This document shows, in pieces, positions 26,851-35,397 of a stretch of 64,000 bases of DNA (position 1 is the first letter of the stretch; the number at the start of each line of letters is the position of its first letter). The notes under the pieces were generated by a model. It was not told where the DNA came from. It did no database searches and saw only the letters and a program-made list of their open reading frames with translations. Made by a program: the position numbers and the translations under genes. The stretch covers positions 1-64,000 of the forward strand of contig NZ_LXXZ01000063.1 in NCBI RefSeq assembly GCF_003244875.1, given 5' to 3'. The stretch comes from Stenotrophomonas sepilia. GTDB taxonomy: Bacteria; Pseudomonadota; Gammaproteobacteria; Xanthomonadales; Xanthomonadaceae.

Positions 26851-27027
26851 TGCCGGAATTGCGTATCCGCTTGCCGAACGTGTTGCCGCTTATGCATAGC
26901 CGGCTGCCGATTCCGGCCGTGGATTTGCCGGAATGCGCGATTGCCGTGCCGGATTGAAGTGCACCGCCCTTGTTGCAACCGCTGAAATGTCAGTCACGTG
27001 CCTAGCGGCAAGTCCACTGACATTCCA
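26851..27027 (+). promoter_or_regulatory. Putative control region of the autotransporter adhesin
   Basis: Contains two near-direct repeats, TGCCGGAATTGCG (26851-26863) and TGCCGGAATGCGCG (26926-26939). Additional TTGCCG or GCCG-centred copies lie between them (near 26871, 26883, 26905 and 26941). Just before the gene is an inverted repeat with 11 of 12 matching bases: TGAAATGTCAGT (26983-26994) and ACTGACATTCCA (27016-27027), loop 21 bases. The pattern suits an AraC-type activator plus a leader hairpin; this is inference. Confidence 0.4.
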
Positions 27028-27053
27028 GTTGTTCGCCTACGGGGGAAATGCTC

Positions 27054-30000
27054 ATGAACCGCATCTACCGGCGTGTATGGAACCGCCAGCTCAATGCTCT
27101 GGTTGTGGCCTCGGAACTGGCCACCGGCGACAGCGGCGGCAGCGCCGCACGCGATCCGCGCGCCTTCCTGCTGATGCCCACGGCCCTGGCCCTGGCACTG
27201 CTGTGTGCGCTGGCCAGCGGCCATGCAGGGGCCTCGGAAACCAATCAATCGCTGCGTGACCTGCAAGCACTCGCGGCAAAGTATGCGCAGCCGATGCCGG
27301 TCAAGGTTGACGCGGAAGTGGCCCTGGCTGCCGCCGCGCGACAGGCGCAGAACAGCCCCGCGCTCAGCGCGGATGCTCGTCTGGGCCTGCAGTTGAACAC
27401 CACGTCGCTGCCGGTGGTACGTGACGTGTTGCCGGCCACCGTGCAGGTGAAGCTGGCAGCGAACACCGTGCCGAAACAGGTGGCCGTGCCGGCACTGGCG
27501 GCTGATGTCCGCGCCAATGTTGGCGTGGGCAACGCTGCAGCCAGGGCGGCACAGGTGGATGCATCGCTGGCTGCGCACGTTGCGCCCGGCGCGCAGGCGC
27601 CGCTGGGCGTTGCTGCCAATGCGCGCGCCAGGGCCAAGGTCGGCATCGCTGGCCGCCAGGTCGCTGCGATCGATACGGGTGCCCAAGCGGCCGCCGGCCT
27701 CAGCGGTGCAGCCGCCGGATCACTGCCTGGGCTGAAAGCCACCGTCGACGGCAAGGCCGACACGCATCTGGCGGTCGCTGGCCATCACATCGAGGGGCAT
27801 GGCCAGGCCCGGGCGACGACGGCAGTCACGCTGCCGGCCAAGGAAGAACTGCCGGGTGAAACCCATGATCGTGCCATCAGTGCCGCGTTCGATGCCGGCC
27901 TCGCTGGCAAGGTGCGCGTGCAGGCGCCAGACGGCCAGGAGGTAGTGGCCGATCGCAATCTGAAGCTGGCCGGACAGGCGACGGTGGCCGCACAGCACAG
28001 CGCGCTGGGCGTCGGCAACCTGGTCGGTGGTGCGGTGGGTGCTGTCGGCGGGACGCTTCACGGTGCCGCGGGCGCAGTTGGTAGCGCGGTGGGTGGCGCG
28101 CTGAACGGTACTGTCGGTACCGTTGGCGGCGCACTGAACGGCACCGTCGGCCAGGTCGGCGGCGCACTTGGTGGCACGCTCAACAACACGGTGGGCGCAG
28201 TCGGTGGCGCAGTTGGCGGTGCTCTGAACGGCACTGTCGGTACCGTTGGAAGTGCAGTGGGCGGCGCACTGAACGGCACCGTCGGCCAGATCGGCAGCGC
28301 AGTGGGCGGCACGCTCAATAACACGGTAGGCGCAGTCGGTGGCGCGCTGAACGGTACTGTCGGTACCGTCGGCAGTGCGGTGGGTGGTGCTCTGAACGGC
28401 ACCGTCGGCCAGGTCGGCGGCGCACTTGGCGGCACGCTCAACAACACGGTAGGCGCGGTCGGTGGCGCAGTTGGCGGTGCACTGAACGGCACTGTCGGTA
28501 CCGTTGGAAATGCAGTGGGCGGCGCACTGAACGGCACCGTCGGCCAGGTCGGCAGCGCAGTGGGCGGCACGCTCAACAACACGGTAGGCGCGGTCGGTGG
28601 CGCAGTTGGCGGTGCTCTGAACGGCACTGTCGGTACCGTTGGAAGCGCAGTGGGCGGCGCACTGAACGGCACCGTCGGCCAGGTCGGCAGCGCAGTGGGC
28701 GGCACGCTCAACAACACGGTAGGCGCGGTCGGTGGAGCAGTTGGCGGTGCTCTGAACGGTACTGTCGGTACCGTTGGAAGTGCAGTGGGCGGCGCACTGA
28801 ACGGCACCGTCGGCCAGGTCGGCGGCGCACTTGGCGGCACACTCAACAACACGGTAGGCGCGGTCGGTGGCGCAGTTGGCGGTGCTCTGAACGGCACTGT
28901 CGGTACCGTTGGAAGCGCAGTGGGCGGCGCACTGAACGGCACCGTCGGCCAGGTCGGCAGCGCAGTGGGCGGCACGCTCACCAACACGGTCGGCACGGTC
29001 GGCGGCGCCGTGGGCGGCATTCTCAACGGCACCACCGGCAGCACCGCCGGCGACCTGGGCGGTGTGCTGGGCAGCACGCTGGGCAGTGTCGGAAGCGCGG
29101 TGGGCAACCTGCTCAACGGCAATCTCAATGGCACCGTCGGCAACCTGGGCAGCGCCGTGGGGGGCCTGGTGGGAGGCACGCTGGGCAGCCTCGGCCTGAC
29201 CCAACCCTCGGCGATTCCGCCAACCAGTCCGAAGGCGCCCGCGCCGGCCGACCCGAATGCTGGTCTGATCATCGGCACCGGTGGCCTGGTCGGCAATGTC
29301 GGCCAGCTGATCGGGCCGACCACCACCAGCCTGTTCGGCGGCAACGGCTACCTGAGCAACGGCAATCTCAAGCTCAGCAACGCCAACGTCATGCAGACCT
29401 ATTCGACGGTCAATGTGCTGGGCCTGCCGGTGGTCAACCTGTCGCCGGTCGGCAGCACGCTCAACGGCCTGGGCGGCGCAGCCACGGGCGGCAGCTCGCA
29501 CCTGACCCTGATCGGTGGCGTGACCTCCGACAGTTACATCTACAACATCAACAACGGCAATCCCGGTGGCCTGCTGGGCCTCCTTCTGCCAACCGACTCG
29601 CCGGCGTGGGCGGCCAAGTGCCTGGACATCGCGCTGGCCGATATTTCCTGCTGGGCGGTCAACGCGGCACAGGACTACCAGGTGTTGATGGGCGATGGCG
29701 CCTTCGCCAACGGGTCCAAGGAAGTGGTGATCGGTGCCAACGCACGCCATGAACTGCCGAAGGTCGATGCCAATGTCGCCTTCCCCGGCGATGGCGTGAA
29801 CGATCCCAGCAATCCGACCGGCGTGCCGACGGCCGACTATGCCGCCCGCATGGGCCACTCGGTCGTCGTCGGTGACAGTGCCGTGGGCACCGCCAACGGA
29901 CAGACCCTGCTGGGTGCCGAAGCCACTTCAAACCAGGCCAACTCGGTCGCGCTGGGTTACCGCTCCGCTGCACTGCGCGGCGCGCAGGCCAGCTACAGCG

Positions 30001-32681
30001 CCTACGGCCTCACCGCACCCCAGGTCTCGGCCGGCGAAGTGTCGGTGGGCACGGCCGGTGGTGGCGAGCGCCAGATCACCAACCTTGCCGCGGGCAGCGC
30101 CAATACCGATGCTGTCAACGTGGCCCAGCTGAAGGGCGCCATCAGTCTGATCGACGATGTGGCCTCCGCAGCGGTCACCTATGACCTGGACGGCTCGGGC
30201 AACCCGAACTATCGCCGGGTCACGCTCGGCGCAGGCACCGGCACCACCACCATCGGCAATCTTGCCGCTGGCGCGGTCACCGCCGGCAGCCTGGAGGCGG
30301 TCAACGGTGGCCAGCTGGCGGCGACCAACAGTGCCATCGCCAGCTTCTTCGGTGGTCGTGCGGCTTTCGATCCGGCCAGCGGCATCTTTACTGCACCGTT
30401 GTTCGAGATCAGCACGATCTCCACTGGCGGTGCCATCGCCAAGGGCCTGTATGAGAATGCCACCGATGCCTTCGCCGCGGTCGATGGCTCGCTGGTCAAC
30501 CTCAACACGCAGATCACCGACATCCGCAACGGTGGCACCAAGTACCTGCGGGTGAACTCGACCGGCACTGAGGCGGTGGCCAGCGGCGCCGACTCGATCG
30601 CGGTGGGTACCAATGCCCGCGCCACTGCCGCCAACAGCATCGCGGTCGGCGCCGGCAGCCTGGCCGACCGTGCCAACAGTGTCTCCATCGGTGCGGCCGG
30701 TGCCGAGCGCCAGGTCACCAACATGGCCGCCGGCACGGCGGCGACCGATGCGGTCAACGTGGGCCAGCTGCAGGCCTCGGAGCAGGGCGCCCTGCGCTAT
30801 GACCTCAACGGCGACGGCAGCGTCAACTACGCCAGCGCCACGTTGGGCCAGACCGGCACGGCAACCACGCTGCGCAACCTTGGCCCGGGCCAGGTCAGTG
30901 CCACCAGCAGTGAGGCCATCAATGGTGCCCAGCTGTTTGCCGCCAACCAGGCGGTGGCCACCCATCTGGGCGGTGGTGCCGCGGTCGATGCCAACGGCGT
31001 ACTGACCGCACCGACCTACTCGATCAACAACGTCGCCGCCAACGGCACGATCACCAAGGGCAACTACAACGACGTCGGTACCGCCTTCGATGCCGTCAGC
31101 AACTCGCTGGCCAACGTCGCGGACCAGACCGGCGAGATCGACAAGCTGGCCGTGAAGTACGACGTCGATGGCAGTGGCAACGTGCTCAACAGCGTGACGC
31201 TGACGGGTACCGGCACCGGCGCGGTGAAGATCACCAACGTCGCCGCCGGCAGCATCCTGGCCGGCAGCAGTGATGCCATCACCGGCGACCAGCTGTTCAG
31301 CACGAACAGCACCATCGCCACCTACTTCGGTGGCACCACCGCCTACAACGGCACCACCAACGTGTGGACCGCGCCGACGTTCAGCATCTCCAGCATCGCC
31401 ACCGATGGCACCTTCACCAGCGGCGATTACAACAACGTCACCGCCGCCTTCACCGCTGTCGACGGCTCGCTGAAGGTCCTCAACCAGCGCATCACCAATG
31501 GCGGTGGTGGCAGTGCGTACCTGGCGGTCAACTCAACGGCGGCCGCAGCCACTGCAGCCGGTGCGGAAGCCGTGGCGGTCGGTCCGCAGGCCAGTGCCGC
31601 CGGTGCCAACAGCGTGGCGGTCGGCAACGGTGCCAGCAGCAGTGCCGGTAACAGCGTGGCGCTGGGCGCCGGTTCGGTCGCCAGCGTCGGTGCACAGAGC
31701 GGCTACACCGGCGCCTACGGGCAGACCGGTGCCAGCAACTCGGCCGGTGAGGTCTCGGTCGGCAGCACCGGCAGCGAACGCAAGATCACCCACGTTGCCG
31801 ACGGCTCGGACACCTACGACGCGACCAATGTCGGCCAACTCAAGAACGGCGTGAACTACGCCATCGACGAGTCGAAGAAGTACACCGACCAGAAGATCCA
31901 GAACATCACCAACGTGGCGGGCAGCTTCCGCGCCAACAACACCAACAACCTGGCCGATCCGTCCGCCAGCGGCGCCAACTCGGCCGCCGGTGGTGCAGGC
32001 TCCACTGCCGCCGGTGCCAACTCGACCGCGCTGGGCAATGGTTCGCAGGCGCAGGCCGACAACTCGGTGGCATTGGGTGCGGGTTCGGTGGCGAACCGGG
32101 CCAACACGGTCTCTGTCGGTGCCGCCGGTGCCGAACGCCAGGTGGTCAACGTGGCAGACGGCTCGCAGGCCACCGATGCGGTCAACGTGCGCCAGCTGCA
32201 GGCTTCGCAGCAGGGCACGATCCGCTACGACACCACGGTGAACGGCGCGACCAACTACAACAGTGTCACCCTGGGCAGCACCAGCAGCGGCCCGACTACG
32301 GTGCGCAACGTCGCCGCCGGTACTACTGGCACCGATGCCGTCAACGTCGACCAGCTGAAGTCGGGCATGGCGCAGACCCTGGACTGGTCCAAGGCCTACA
32401 CCGACGAGCGCATGGGCGGCTTCGAGCGCGACCTGCGCAAGACCGACAATCGTGCTTCGGCCGGTATCGCGTCGGCGATGGCCACCGCAGCGCTGCCGCA
32501 GCCGAGCGAGGCGGGCCGCAGCATGGCCTCGATCGCGGCTGGCAGCTACAACGGCGAATCGGGCGTGGCGGTCGGTATCTCCGGTGTCTCCGAAGGCGGC
32601 CGCTGGATCTACAAGTTCAGCGGTTCGACCAACAGCCGTGGCGAGGCCGGTGTGGCCGTCGGTGCCGGCATCCAGTGGTAA
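27054..32681 (+). CDS. Trimeric autotransporter adhesin (YadA/Hia type)
   Basis: An 1875-residue type Vc secreted adhesin. It opens with an extended signal peptide (ESPR: MNRIYRRVWNRQLNALVVAS) and a classical signal segment ending near GHAGA. Residues about 45-320 are an Ala/Val-rich region of unknown fold. Residues about 345-660 are Gly-rich tandem 15-residue units such as AVGGALNGTVGTVGS. From about residue 880 there are YadA-like head repeats (NSVALGYRSAALRG, DSIAVGTNARA) and neck motifs (ATDAVNVGQL) alternating with Hia-like domains. The last 75 or so residues form the YadA anchor (SMASIAAGSYNGESG to VAVGAGIQW). The start at 27054 follows GGGGGA. It would mediate adhesion or biofilm growth. 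Confidence 0.95.
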   Translation: MNRIYRRVWNRQLNALVVASELATGDSGGSAARDPRAFLLMPTALALALLCALASGHAGASETNQSLRDLQALAAKYAQPMPVKVDAEVALAAAARQAQNSPALSADARLGLQLNTTSLPVVRDVLPATVQVKLAANTVPKQVAVPALAADVRANVGVGNAAARAAQVDASLAAHVAPGAQAPLGVAANARARAKVGIAGRQVAAIDTGAQAAAGLSGAAAGSLPGLKATVDGKADTHLAVAGHHIEGHGQARATTAVTLPAKEELPGETHDRAISAAFDAGLAGKVRVQAPDGQEVVADRNLKLAGQATVAAQHSALGVGNLVGGAVGAVGGTLHGAAGAVGSAVGGALNGTVGTVGGALNGTVGQVGGALGGTLNNTVGAVGGAVGGALNGTVGTVGSAVGGALNGTVGQIGSAVGGTLNNTVGAVGGALNGTVGTVGSAVGGALNGTVGQVGGALGGTLNNTVGAVGGAVGGALNGTVGTVGNAVGGALNGTVGQVGSAVGGTLNNTVGAVGGAVGGALNGTVGTVGSAVGGALNGTVGQVGSAVGGTLNNTVGAVGGAVGGALNGTVGTVGSAVGGALNGTVGQVGGALGGTLNNTVGAVGGAVGGALNGTVGTVGSAVGGALNGTVGQVGSAVGGTLTNTVGTVGGAVGGILNGTTGSTAGDLGGVLGSTLGSVGSAVGNLLNGNLNGTVGNLGSAVGGLVGGTLGSLGLTQPSAIPPTSPKAPAPADPNAGLIIGTGGLVGNVGQLIGPTTTSLFGGNGYLSNGNLKLSNANVMQTYSTVNVLGLPVVNLSPVGSTLNGLGGAATGGSSHLTLIGGVTSDSYIYNINNGNPGGLLGLLLPTDSPAWAAKCLDIALADISCWAVNAAQDYQVLMGDGAFANGSKEVVIGANARHELPKVDANVAFPGDGVNDPSNPTGVPTADYAARMGHSVVVGDSAVGTANGQTLLGAEATSNQANSVALGYRSAALRGAQASYSAYGLTAPQVSAGEVSVGTAGGGERQITNLAAGSANTDAVNVAQLKGAISLIDDVASAAVTYDLDGSGNPNYRRVTLGAGTGTTTIGNLAAGAVTAGSLEAVNGGQLAATNSAIASFFGGRAAFDPASGIFTAPLFEISTISTGGAIAKGLYENATDAFAAVDGSLVNLNTQITDIRNGGTKYLRVNSTGTEAVASGADSIAVGTNARATAANSIAVGAGSLADRANSVSIGAAGAERQVTNMAAGTAATDAVNVGQLQASEQGALRYDLNGDGSVNYASATLGQTGTATTLRNLGPGQVSATSSEAINGAQLFAANQAVATHLGGGAAVDANGVLTAPTYSINNVAANGTITKGNYNDVGTAFDAVSNSLANVADQTGEIDKLAVKYDVDGSGNVLNSVTLTGTGTGAVKITNVAAGSILAGSSDAITGDQLFSTNSTIATYFGGTTAYNGTTNVWTAPTFSISSIATDGTFTSGDYNNVTAAFTAVDGSLKVLNQRITNGGGGSAYLAVNSTAAAATAAGAEAVAVGPQASAAGANSVAVGNGASSSAGNSVALGAGSVASVGAQSGYTGAYGQTGASNSAGEVSVGSTGSERKITHVADGSDTYDATNVGQLKNGVNYAIDESKKYTDQKIQNITNVAGSFRANNTNNLADPSASGANSAAGGAGSTAAGANSTALGNGSQAQADNSVALGAGSVANRANTVSVGAAGAERQVVNVADGSQATDAVNVRQLQASQQGTIRYDTTVNGATNYNSVTLGSTSSGPTTVRNVAAGTTGTDAVNVDQLKSGMAQTLDWSKAYTDERMGGFERDLRKTDNRASAGIASAMATAALPQPSEAGRSMASIAAGSYNGESGVAVGISGVSEGGRWIYKFSGSTNSRGEAGVAVGAGIQW
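28085..29020 (+). repeat. 135-bp tandem superrepeat inside the adhesin gene
   Basis: Seven successive superunits, each coding three 15-residue blocks ending GTVGTVGS, GTVGQVGS and NTVGAVGG. The last four junctions are exactly 135 bp apart (GGTGC at 28476, 28611, 28746 and 28881). Earlier units are 12-13 bp shorter because one AVGG is missing. DNA identity between units is very high, so copy number should vary between strains and short-read assemblies may collapse it. Confidence 0.9.
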
Positions 32682-32690
32682 TCCCCGCCG

Positions 32691-32712
32691 CCGGGCCGCA
32701 CCCGCGGCCCGG
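32691..32712 (+). terminator. Hairpin between adhesin and BamE-OmpA lipoprotein
   Basis: CCGGGCCG (32691-32698) pairs with CGGCCCGG (32705-32712) across six bases, 10 bp past the adhesin stop. No T-run follows, so it may attenuate rather than end transcription into the lipoprotein gene, which begins 31 bp later. Confidence 0.35.
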
Positions 32713-32742
32713 CATCGCGGAAACGTCTACAGGGGGAACGAC

Positions 32743-33579
32743 ATGAAACAGCATCGCATCGCCCGCGCCGGCCAATGTGCCGCCACGCTTGGCCTGATCC
32801 TGGGGATGGGCCTGCTGGCCGCCTGCCGCAGCCATGCGCCGGCCGCCGACGGTCCTGCCGACGCCACCGCCGTGCACTTCCCGGAGGCCTCCAAGGCCTC
32901 GCTGAAGGAAGGCATCTATCCCGACGTCGCCGACCTGCGCCGCTTCGCGCCGGGCATGAGCAAGCGGCAGCTGTACACGCTGCTGGGCACGCCGCACTTC
33001 AATGAGGGTATGTGGGGCGTGCGCGAGTGGAACTACCTGTTCAATTTCCGCACCGCGCAGGGCGCGGAATACTTCACCTGCCAGTTCCAGGTGCGCTTCG
33101 ACAGCAAGGGCATCGCGCAGGGCGGGTATTGGAAGCCGGAGTCGTGCGCGGCCGTGCTCGAACCACCGCGGCCACCGGCGCCGCTGGCACCGGCACCGCT
33201 GCCGGAGCAGCCCCTGCGGCTGTCGGCCGACGCGCTGTTCGGATTCGACAGCGCGGTACTCAGCGCCGAAGGCCAGCAGGCGGTGCAGGGCATCCTGGCG
33301 CAGGTACGCGAGGCCGCGCAGGTGCAGTCGATCAAGGTAACCGGCTACACCGACCGCATTGGCAGCGCCAGCTACAACCAGGCGCTGTCGCAGCGCCGCG
33401 CCGACGCCGTGCGCAACGCGCTGGTGCAGGGGGGCGTGCCTGCAGCCAGCATCAGTGCCGAGGGACGCGGCGCGGCCGAGCCGATCGTGCAGTGCGAGCA
33501 GCGCAACCGGCGCGAGCTGATTGCCTGCCTGGCACCGAACCGGCGCGTGCAGATCGCCGGGATGGCACAGCCACATTGA
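32743..33579 (+). CDS. BamE-like plus OmpA-domain lipoprotein
   Basis: A 278-residue lipoprotein (ATG 32743 after AGGGGGA; lipobox LLAAC). Residues about 60-130 resemble the SmpA/OmlA (BamE) fold: LRRFAPGMSKRQLYTLLGTPHF, then WNYLFNFRTAQG. After a Pro-rich linker comes an OmpA-like peptidoglycan-binding domain (about 165-275), with VTGYTDRIGSASYNQALSQR and the RADAVRNAL helix. It would tether the outer membrane to peptidoglycan. Its place right behind the trimeric autotransporter suggests a helper in adhesin insertion or stability; that link is inferred from position. Confidence 0.87.
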   Translation: MKQHRIARAGQCAATLGLILGMGLLAACRSHAPAADGPADATAVHFPEASKASLKEGIYPDVADLRRFAPGMSKRQLYTLLGTPHFNEGMWGVREWNYLFNFRTAQGAEYFTCQFQVRFDSKGIAQGGYWKPESCAAVLEPPRPPAPLAPAPLPEQPLRLSADALFGFDSAVLSAEGQQAVQGILAQVREAAQVQSIKVTGYTDRIGSASYNQALSQRRADAVRNALVQGGVPAASISAEGRGAAEPIVQCEQRNRRELIACLAPNRRVQIAGMAQPH

Positions 33580-33700
33580 CCTTCCTGCGCCGGGGCGGTG
33601 CCCCGGCATTCCGAGTCCCCCCTGACCGCCGGCAGGCGTGGCAACGTCTCCCCCGTCGTCCACGCCTGCCTGCGGCTCAGGTTTTCAAACGGTGCACGCG

Positions 33701-33991
33701 ATGAATGCCCAATTCCTGCCACTCTCCATGAAGACGGAAGCTACGCTCAGCGTGTACGGCCAGCTCGGCAATCATGCCGTGGTGCGCATCCCCGGGCGGC
33801 GCCTGCCGGGCCTGATCCTGCAGGCCGACACCGTGGCCGGATTCCTGGCCCAGTTGCAGGAAGCCCAGGCCTGCCTGCGCAGCGGTCGCGCACAGCGCGC
33901 CGACGCCGAGCTGGACATGCTGATCGACGTGCTGCAGCAGTGGTACGCCCTGATCGAATCGCGCCTGGCCGACGCCGGCGAGGCCCTCTAG
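33701..33991 (+). CDS. Small protein, possible DUF6959-like
   Basis: A 96-residue soluble protein from the ATG at 33701; a second ATG at 33728 gives 87 residues, and neither has a clear ribosome site. The core NHAVVRIPGRRLPGLILQAD resembles small proteins I remember as DUF6959, described only as of unknown function. A helical tail follows. It ends one codon before a large inverted repeat. Confidence 0.6.
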   Translation: MNAQFLPLSMKTEATLSVYGQLGNHAVVRIPGRRLPGLILQADTVAGFLAQLQEAQACLRSGRAQRADAELDMLIDVLQQWYALIESRLADAGEAL

Positions 33992-33992
33992 C

Positions 33993-34072
33993 AAAAAAGG
34001 GGACGGAGGGGATTAAGTCGTTTCCGGCACAGCCGGGGCATATGCGACTTAATCCCCTCCGTCCCCTTTTTT
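33993..34072. repeat. Inverted repeat with 28-bp arms, GGGGACGGAGGGGATTAAGTCG family
   Basis: Arms 33993-34020 and 34045-34072 are perfect reverse complements, running from six A to AAGTCG and back to six T, with a 24-base loop. It lies between convergent genes; its last base is the first base of the complement of the methyltransferase stop codon. Flanking A and T runs make it an effective-looking bidirectional terminator. A full copy lies at 41215-41281 and a single arm at 36181-36212. Confidence 0.85.
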
Positions 34073-34899
34073 CAAGCGCGGGCGCGGATCAACCAAGAGG
34101 CGGCATCCACACGAACGCGGTCACCTTCGATGAACGGCGCGAATGCGGCCAATGCTTTTCCGCGAAGCATTGTGGCGCGGGCTTCCGGCATCGATCGCAG
34201 GGCCAGTCCCAACGGTCCCAGGTGGCCGACATAGGTCGGCAGGTCTTCGCGGGCGAGCGAACAGGGCAGGTCCACCGCAACCACTTCCACGTCATTCCAG
34301 CCGGCGGCCTGCAACAGGCGCTGCACGCGCTCGCCATCGGCAAAAGCGAACTGTCCCGGTGCGCCGGGTACGCGGGGCGGGAGATCCAGTACATCGCCGA
34401 TCGCGCGCTCGGCCGTGGTCATGAATGGATTTTCGTCGGCACTGCGCCAGGCGATGAAGCGCAGCCCAGCGCCGGGTGTCGTGGCACGATGCAGGTTGGC
34501 GAACGCGGCCTGGCTGTCCTCGAAGAACATGACGCCCAGCCGCGACTGGATCCAGTCGAAGTGCGCGGGCGGCAGCGGATGGCGCTGCGCGTCTGCCACG
34601 ATCAAGTCCGCGTCCAGTCCCGCAGCCTCGGCGCGCTGGCGGGCCAGCGCCAGCATCGGCGCGGAGATGTCCAGGCCGGTGCAATGTGCCCCGGGGCGCG
34701 CTGCGGCCGCGGCCAGCAGGCTGGCGCCGGTGCCGCAGCCGATGTCGAGCAGTTCGGTAACGGTCTCAGGAAGTTCGGTGACCAGCAGGTCGGCCATCGG
34801 CTGGAACAGGCCGTCAAGAACGGCCTGCTGCGCAACCCACGCCTGGCCGCCAGGGCCGTTCCACAGGGCGTACTGATCAATGGGAGATGTGCTGGCCAT
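34072..34899 (-). CDS. Class I SAM-dependent methyltransferase
   Basis: A 275-residue Rossmann-fold methyltransferase. Motif I is LLDIGCGTGASLLAAA, motif II is CTGLDISAPMLALARQ, and motif III is LIVADAQRHPLPPAHFD. The C-terminal part has no second recognised domain. Substrate unknown; the general layout is like UbiE/small-molecule methylases. A MerR regulator is transcribed divergently 64 bp away, and the shared gap carries a MerR-type promoter facing this gene. Its stop codon touches the inverted repeat. Confidence 0.88.
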   Translation of the reverse strand: MASTSPIDQYALWNGPGGQAWVAQQAVLDGLFQPMADLLVTELPETVTELLDIGCGTGASLLAAAAARPGAHCTGLDISAPMLALARQRAEAAGLDADLIVADAQRHPLPPAHFDWIQSRLGVMFFEDSQAAFANLHRATTPGAGLRFIAWRSADENPFMTTAERAIGDVLDLPPRVPGAPGQFAFADGERVQRLLQAAGWNDVEVVAVDLPCSLAREDLPTYVGHLGPLGLALRSMPEARATMLRGKALAAFAPFIEGDRVRVDAASWLIRARA

Positions 34900-34926
34900 G
34901 GCCTTGCCTCGACGGGTAGTTGCCCA

Positions 34927-34959
34927 TAGCTTGGTGCTTGAAGGTCACTTGAGGTCAAG
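34927..34959 (-). promoter_or_regulatory. MerR-type promoter/operator for the methyltransferase gene
   Basis: On the minus strand, TTGACC (34958-34953) is followed by a 19-20 bp spacer and a -10-like AAGCTA. The spacer is filled by an imperfect dyad that reads CTTGAAGGTCACTTGAGG on the plus strand (34937-34954). An over-long spacer holding a dyad is the classic MerR-family design, and the divergent gene encodes a MerR protein. Confidence 0.55.
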
Positions 34960-34962
34960 CCC

Positions 34963-35367
34963 GTGCGTGAACTGGATATCGGCGAGGTGGTCAAGCGCAG
35001 TGGCGTGCCGGCCTCGACCTTGCGCTACTACGAACAGCTGGGGTTGTTGCATGCGCTGGGGCGCCGCGGCCTGCGCCGGCAGTACGACAAGCGGGTGCTG
35101 GAACGGCTGGCCTTGATCGGCCTTGGCCAGGCGGCCGGCCTTTCGCTGCAGCAGATTGGTGCATCACTGCCGTCGCAGCATGGACGCATCTCACTGGACC
35201 GCGAGGCACTGCTGGCGCAGGCCGACGTGCTGCAGCGGCAGATCACCCGGTTGCAGCGGGTGCGCCGTCAGCTGCAACGCGCGGCGGCATGCCCGCTGGC
35301 GGAGGATGCCCGGTCGTGCAGTTCGTTCCGGAAACTGTTGCGCGCGCAGCAGCGGACGAGGGGATGA
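34963..35367 (+). CDS. MerR-family transcriptional regulator
   Basis: A 134-residue regulator with GTG start at 34963. The winged helix is at the N-terminus (MRELDIGEVVKRSGVPASTLRYYEQLGLL) and the dimerisation helix at about 80-105. The effector tail has two cysteines (AAACPLAEDARSC), which is not the four-cysteine cluster of SoxR nor a clear metal site, so the ligand is unknown. It is divergent from the methyltransferase and probably controls it. Confidence 0.9.
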   Translation: MRELDIGEVVKRSGVPASTLRYYEQLGLLHALGRRGLRRQYDKRVLERLALIGLGQAAGLSLQQIGASLPSQHGRISLDREALLAQADVLQRQITRLQRVRRQLQRAAACPLAEDARSCSSFRKLLRAQQRTRG

Positions 35368-35377
35368 GAGAAGAGCC

Positions 35378-35394
35378 TCCACGCCCCGCGTGGA
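35378..35394. repeat. Partial TCCACGC-GCGTGGA hairpin
   Basis: TCCACGCCCCGCGTGGA between the convergent MerR and MgtC genes is a short copy of the ATCCACGC...GCGTGGAT family found at 36143, 54326 and 56345. It may act as a transcript-end hairpin. Confidence 0.5.
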
Positions 35395-35397
35395 TCA

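Noticed and set aside
28085..29020. CRISPR-like regular repeats
   Set aside because: The 135-bp units are contiguous, coding and without unique spacers.
27720..29858. A 712-codon open frame antisense to the adhesin, and a 428-codon Pro/Thr-rich one at 58-frame offset (28058-29344)
   Set aside because: These come from the high-GC repetitive adhesin sequence read backwards; no ribosome site, repeated low-complexity translation, and the sense gene is unmistakable.
34963..35367. The MerR gene as SoxR, given its SoxR-like neighbouring dyad
   Set aside because: It lacks the four-cysteine iron-sulfur motif of SoxR; only two C-terminal cysteines are present.
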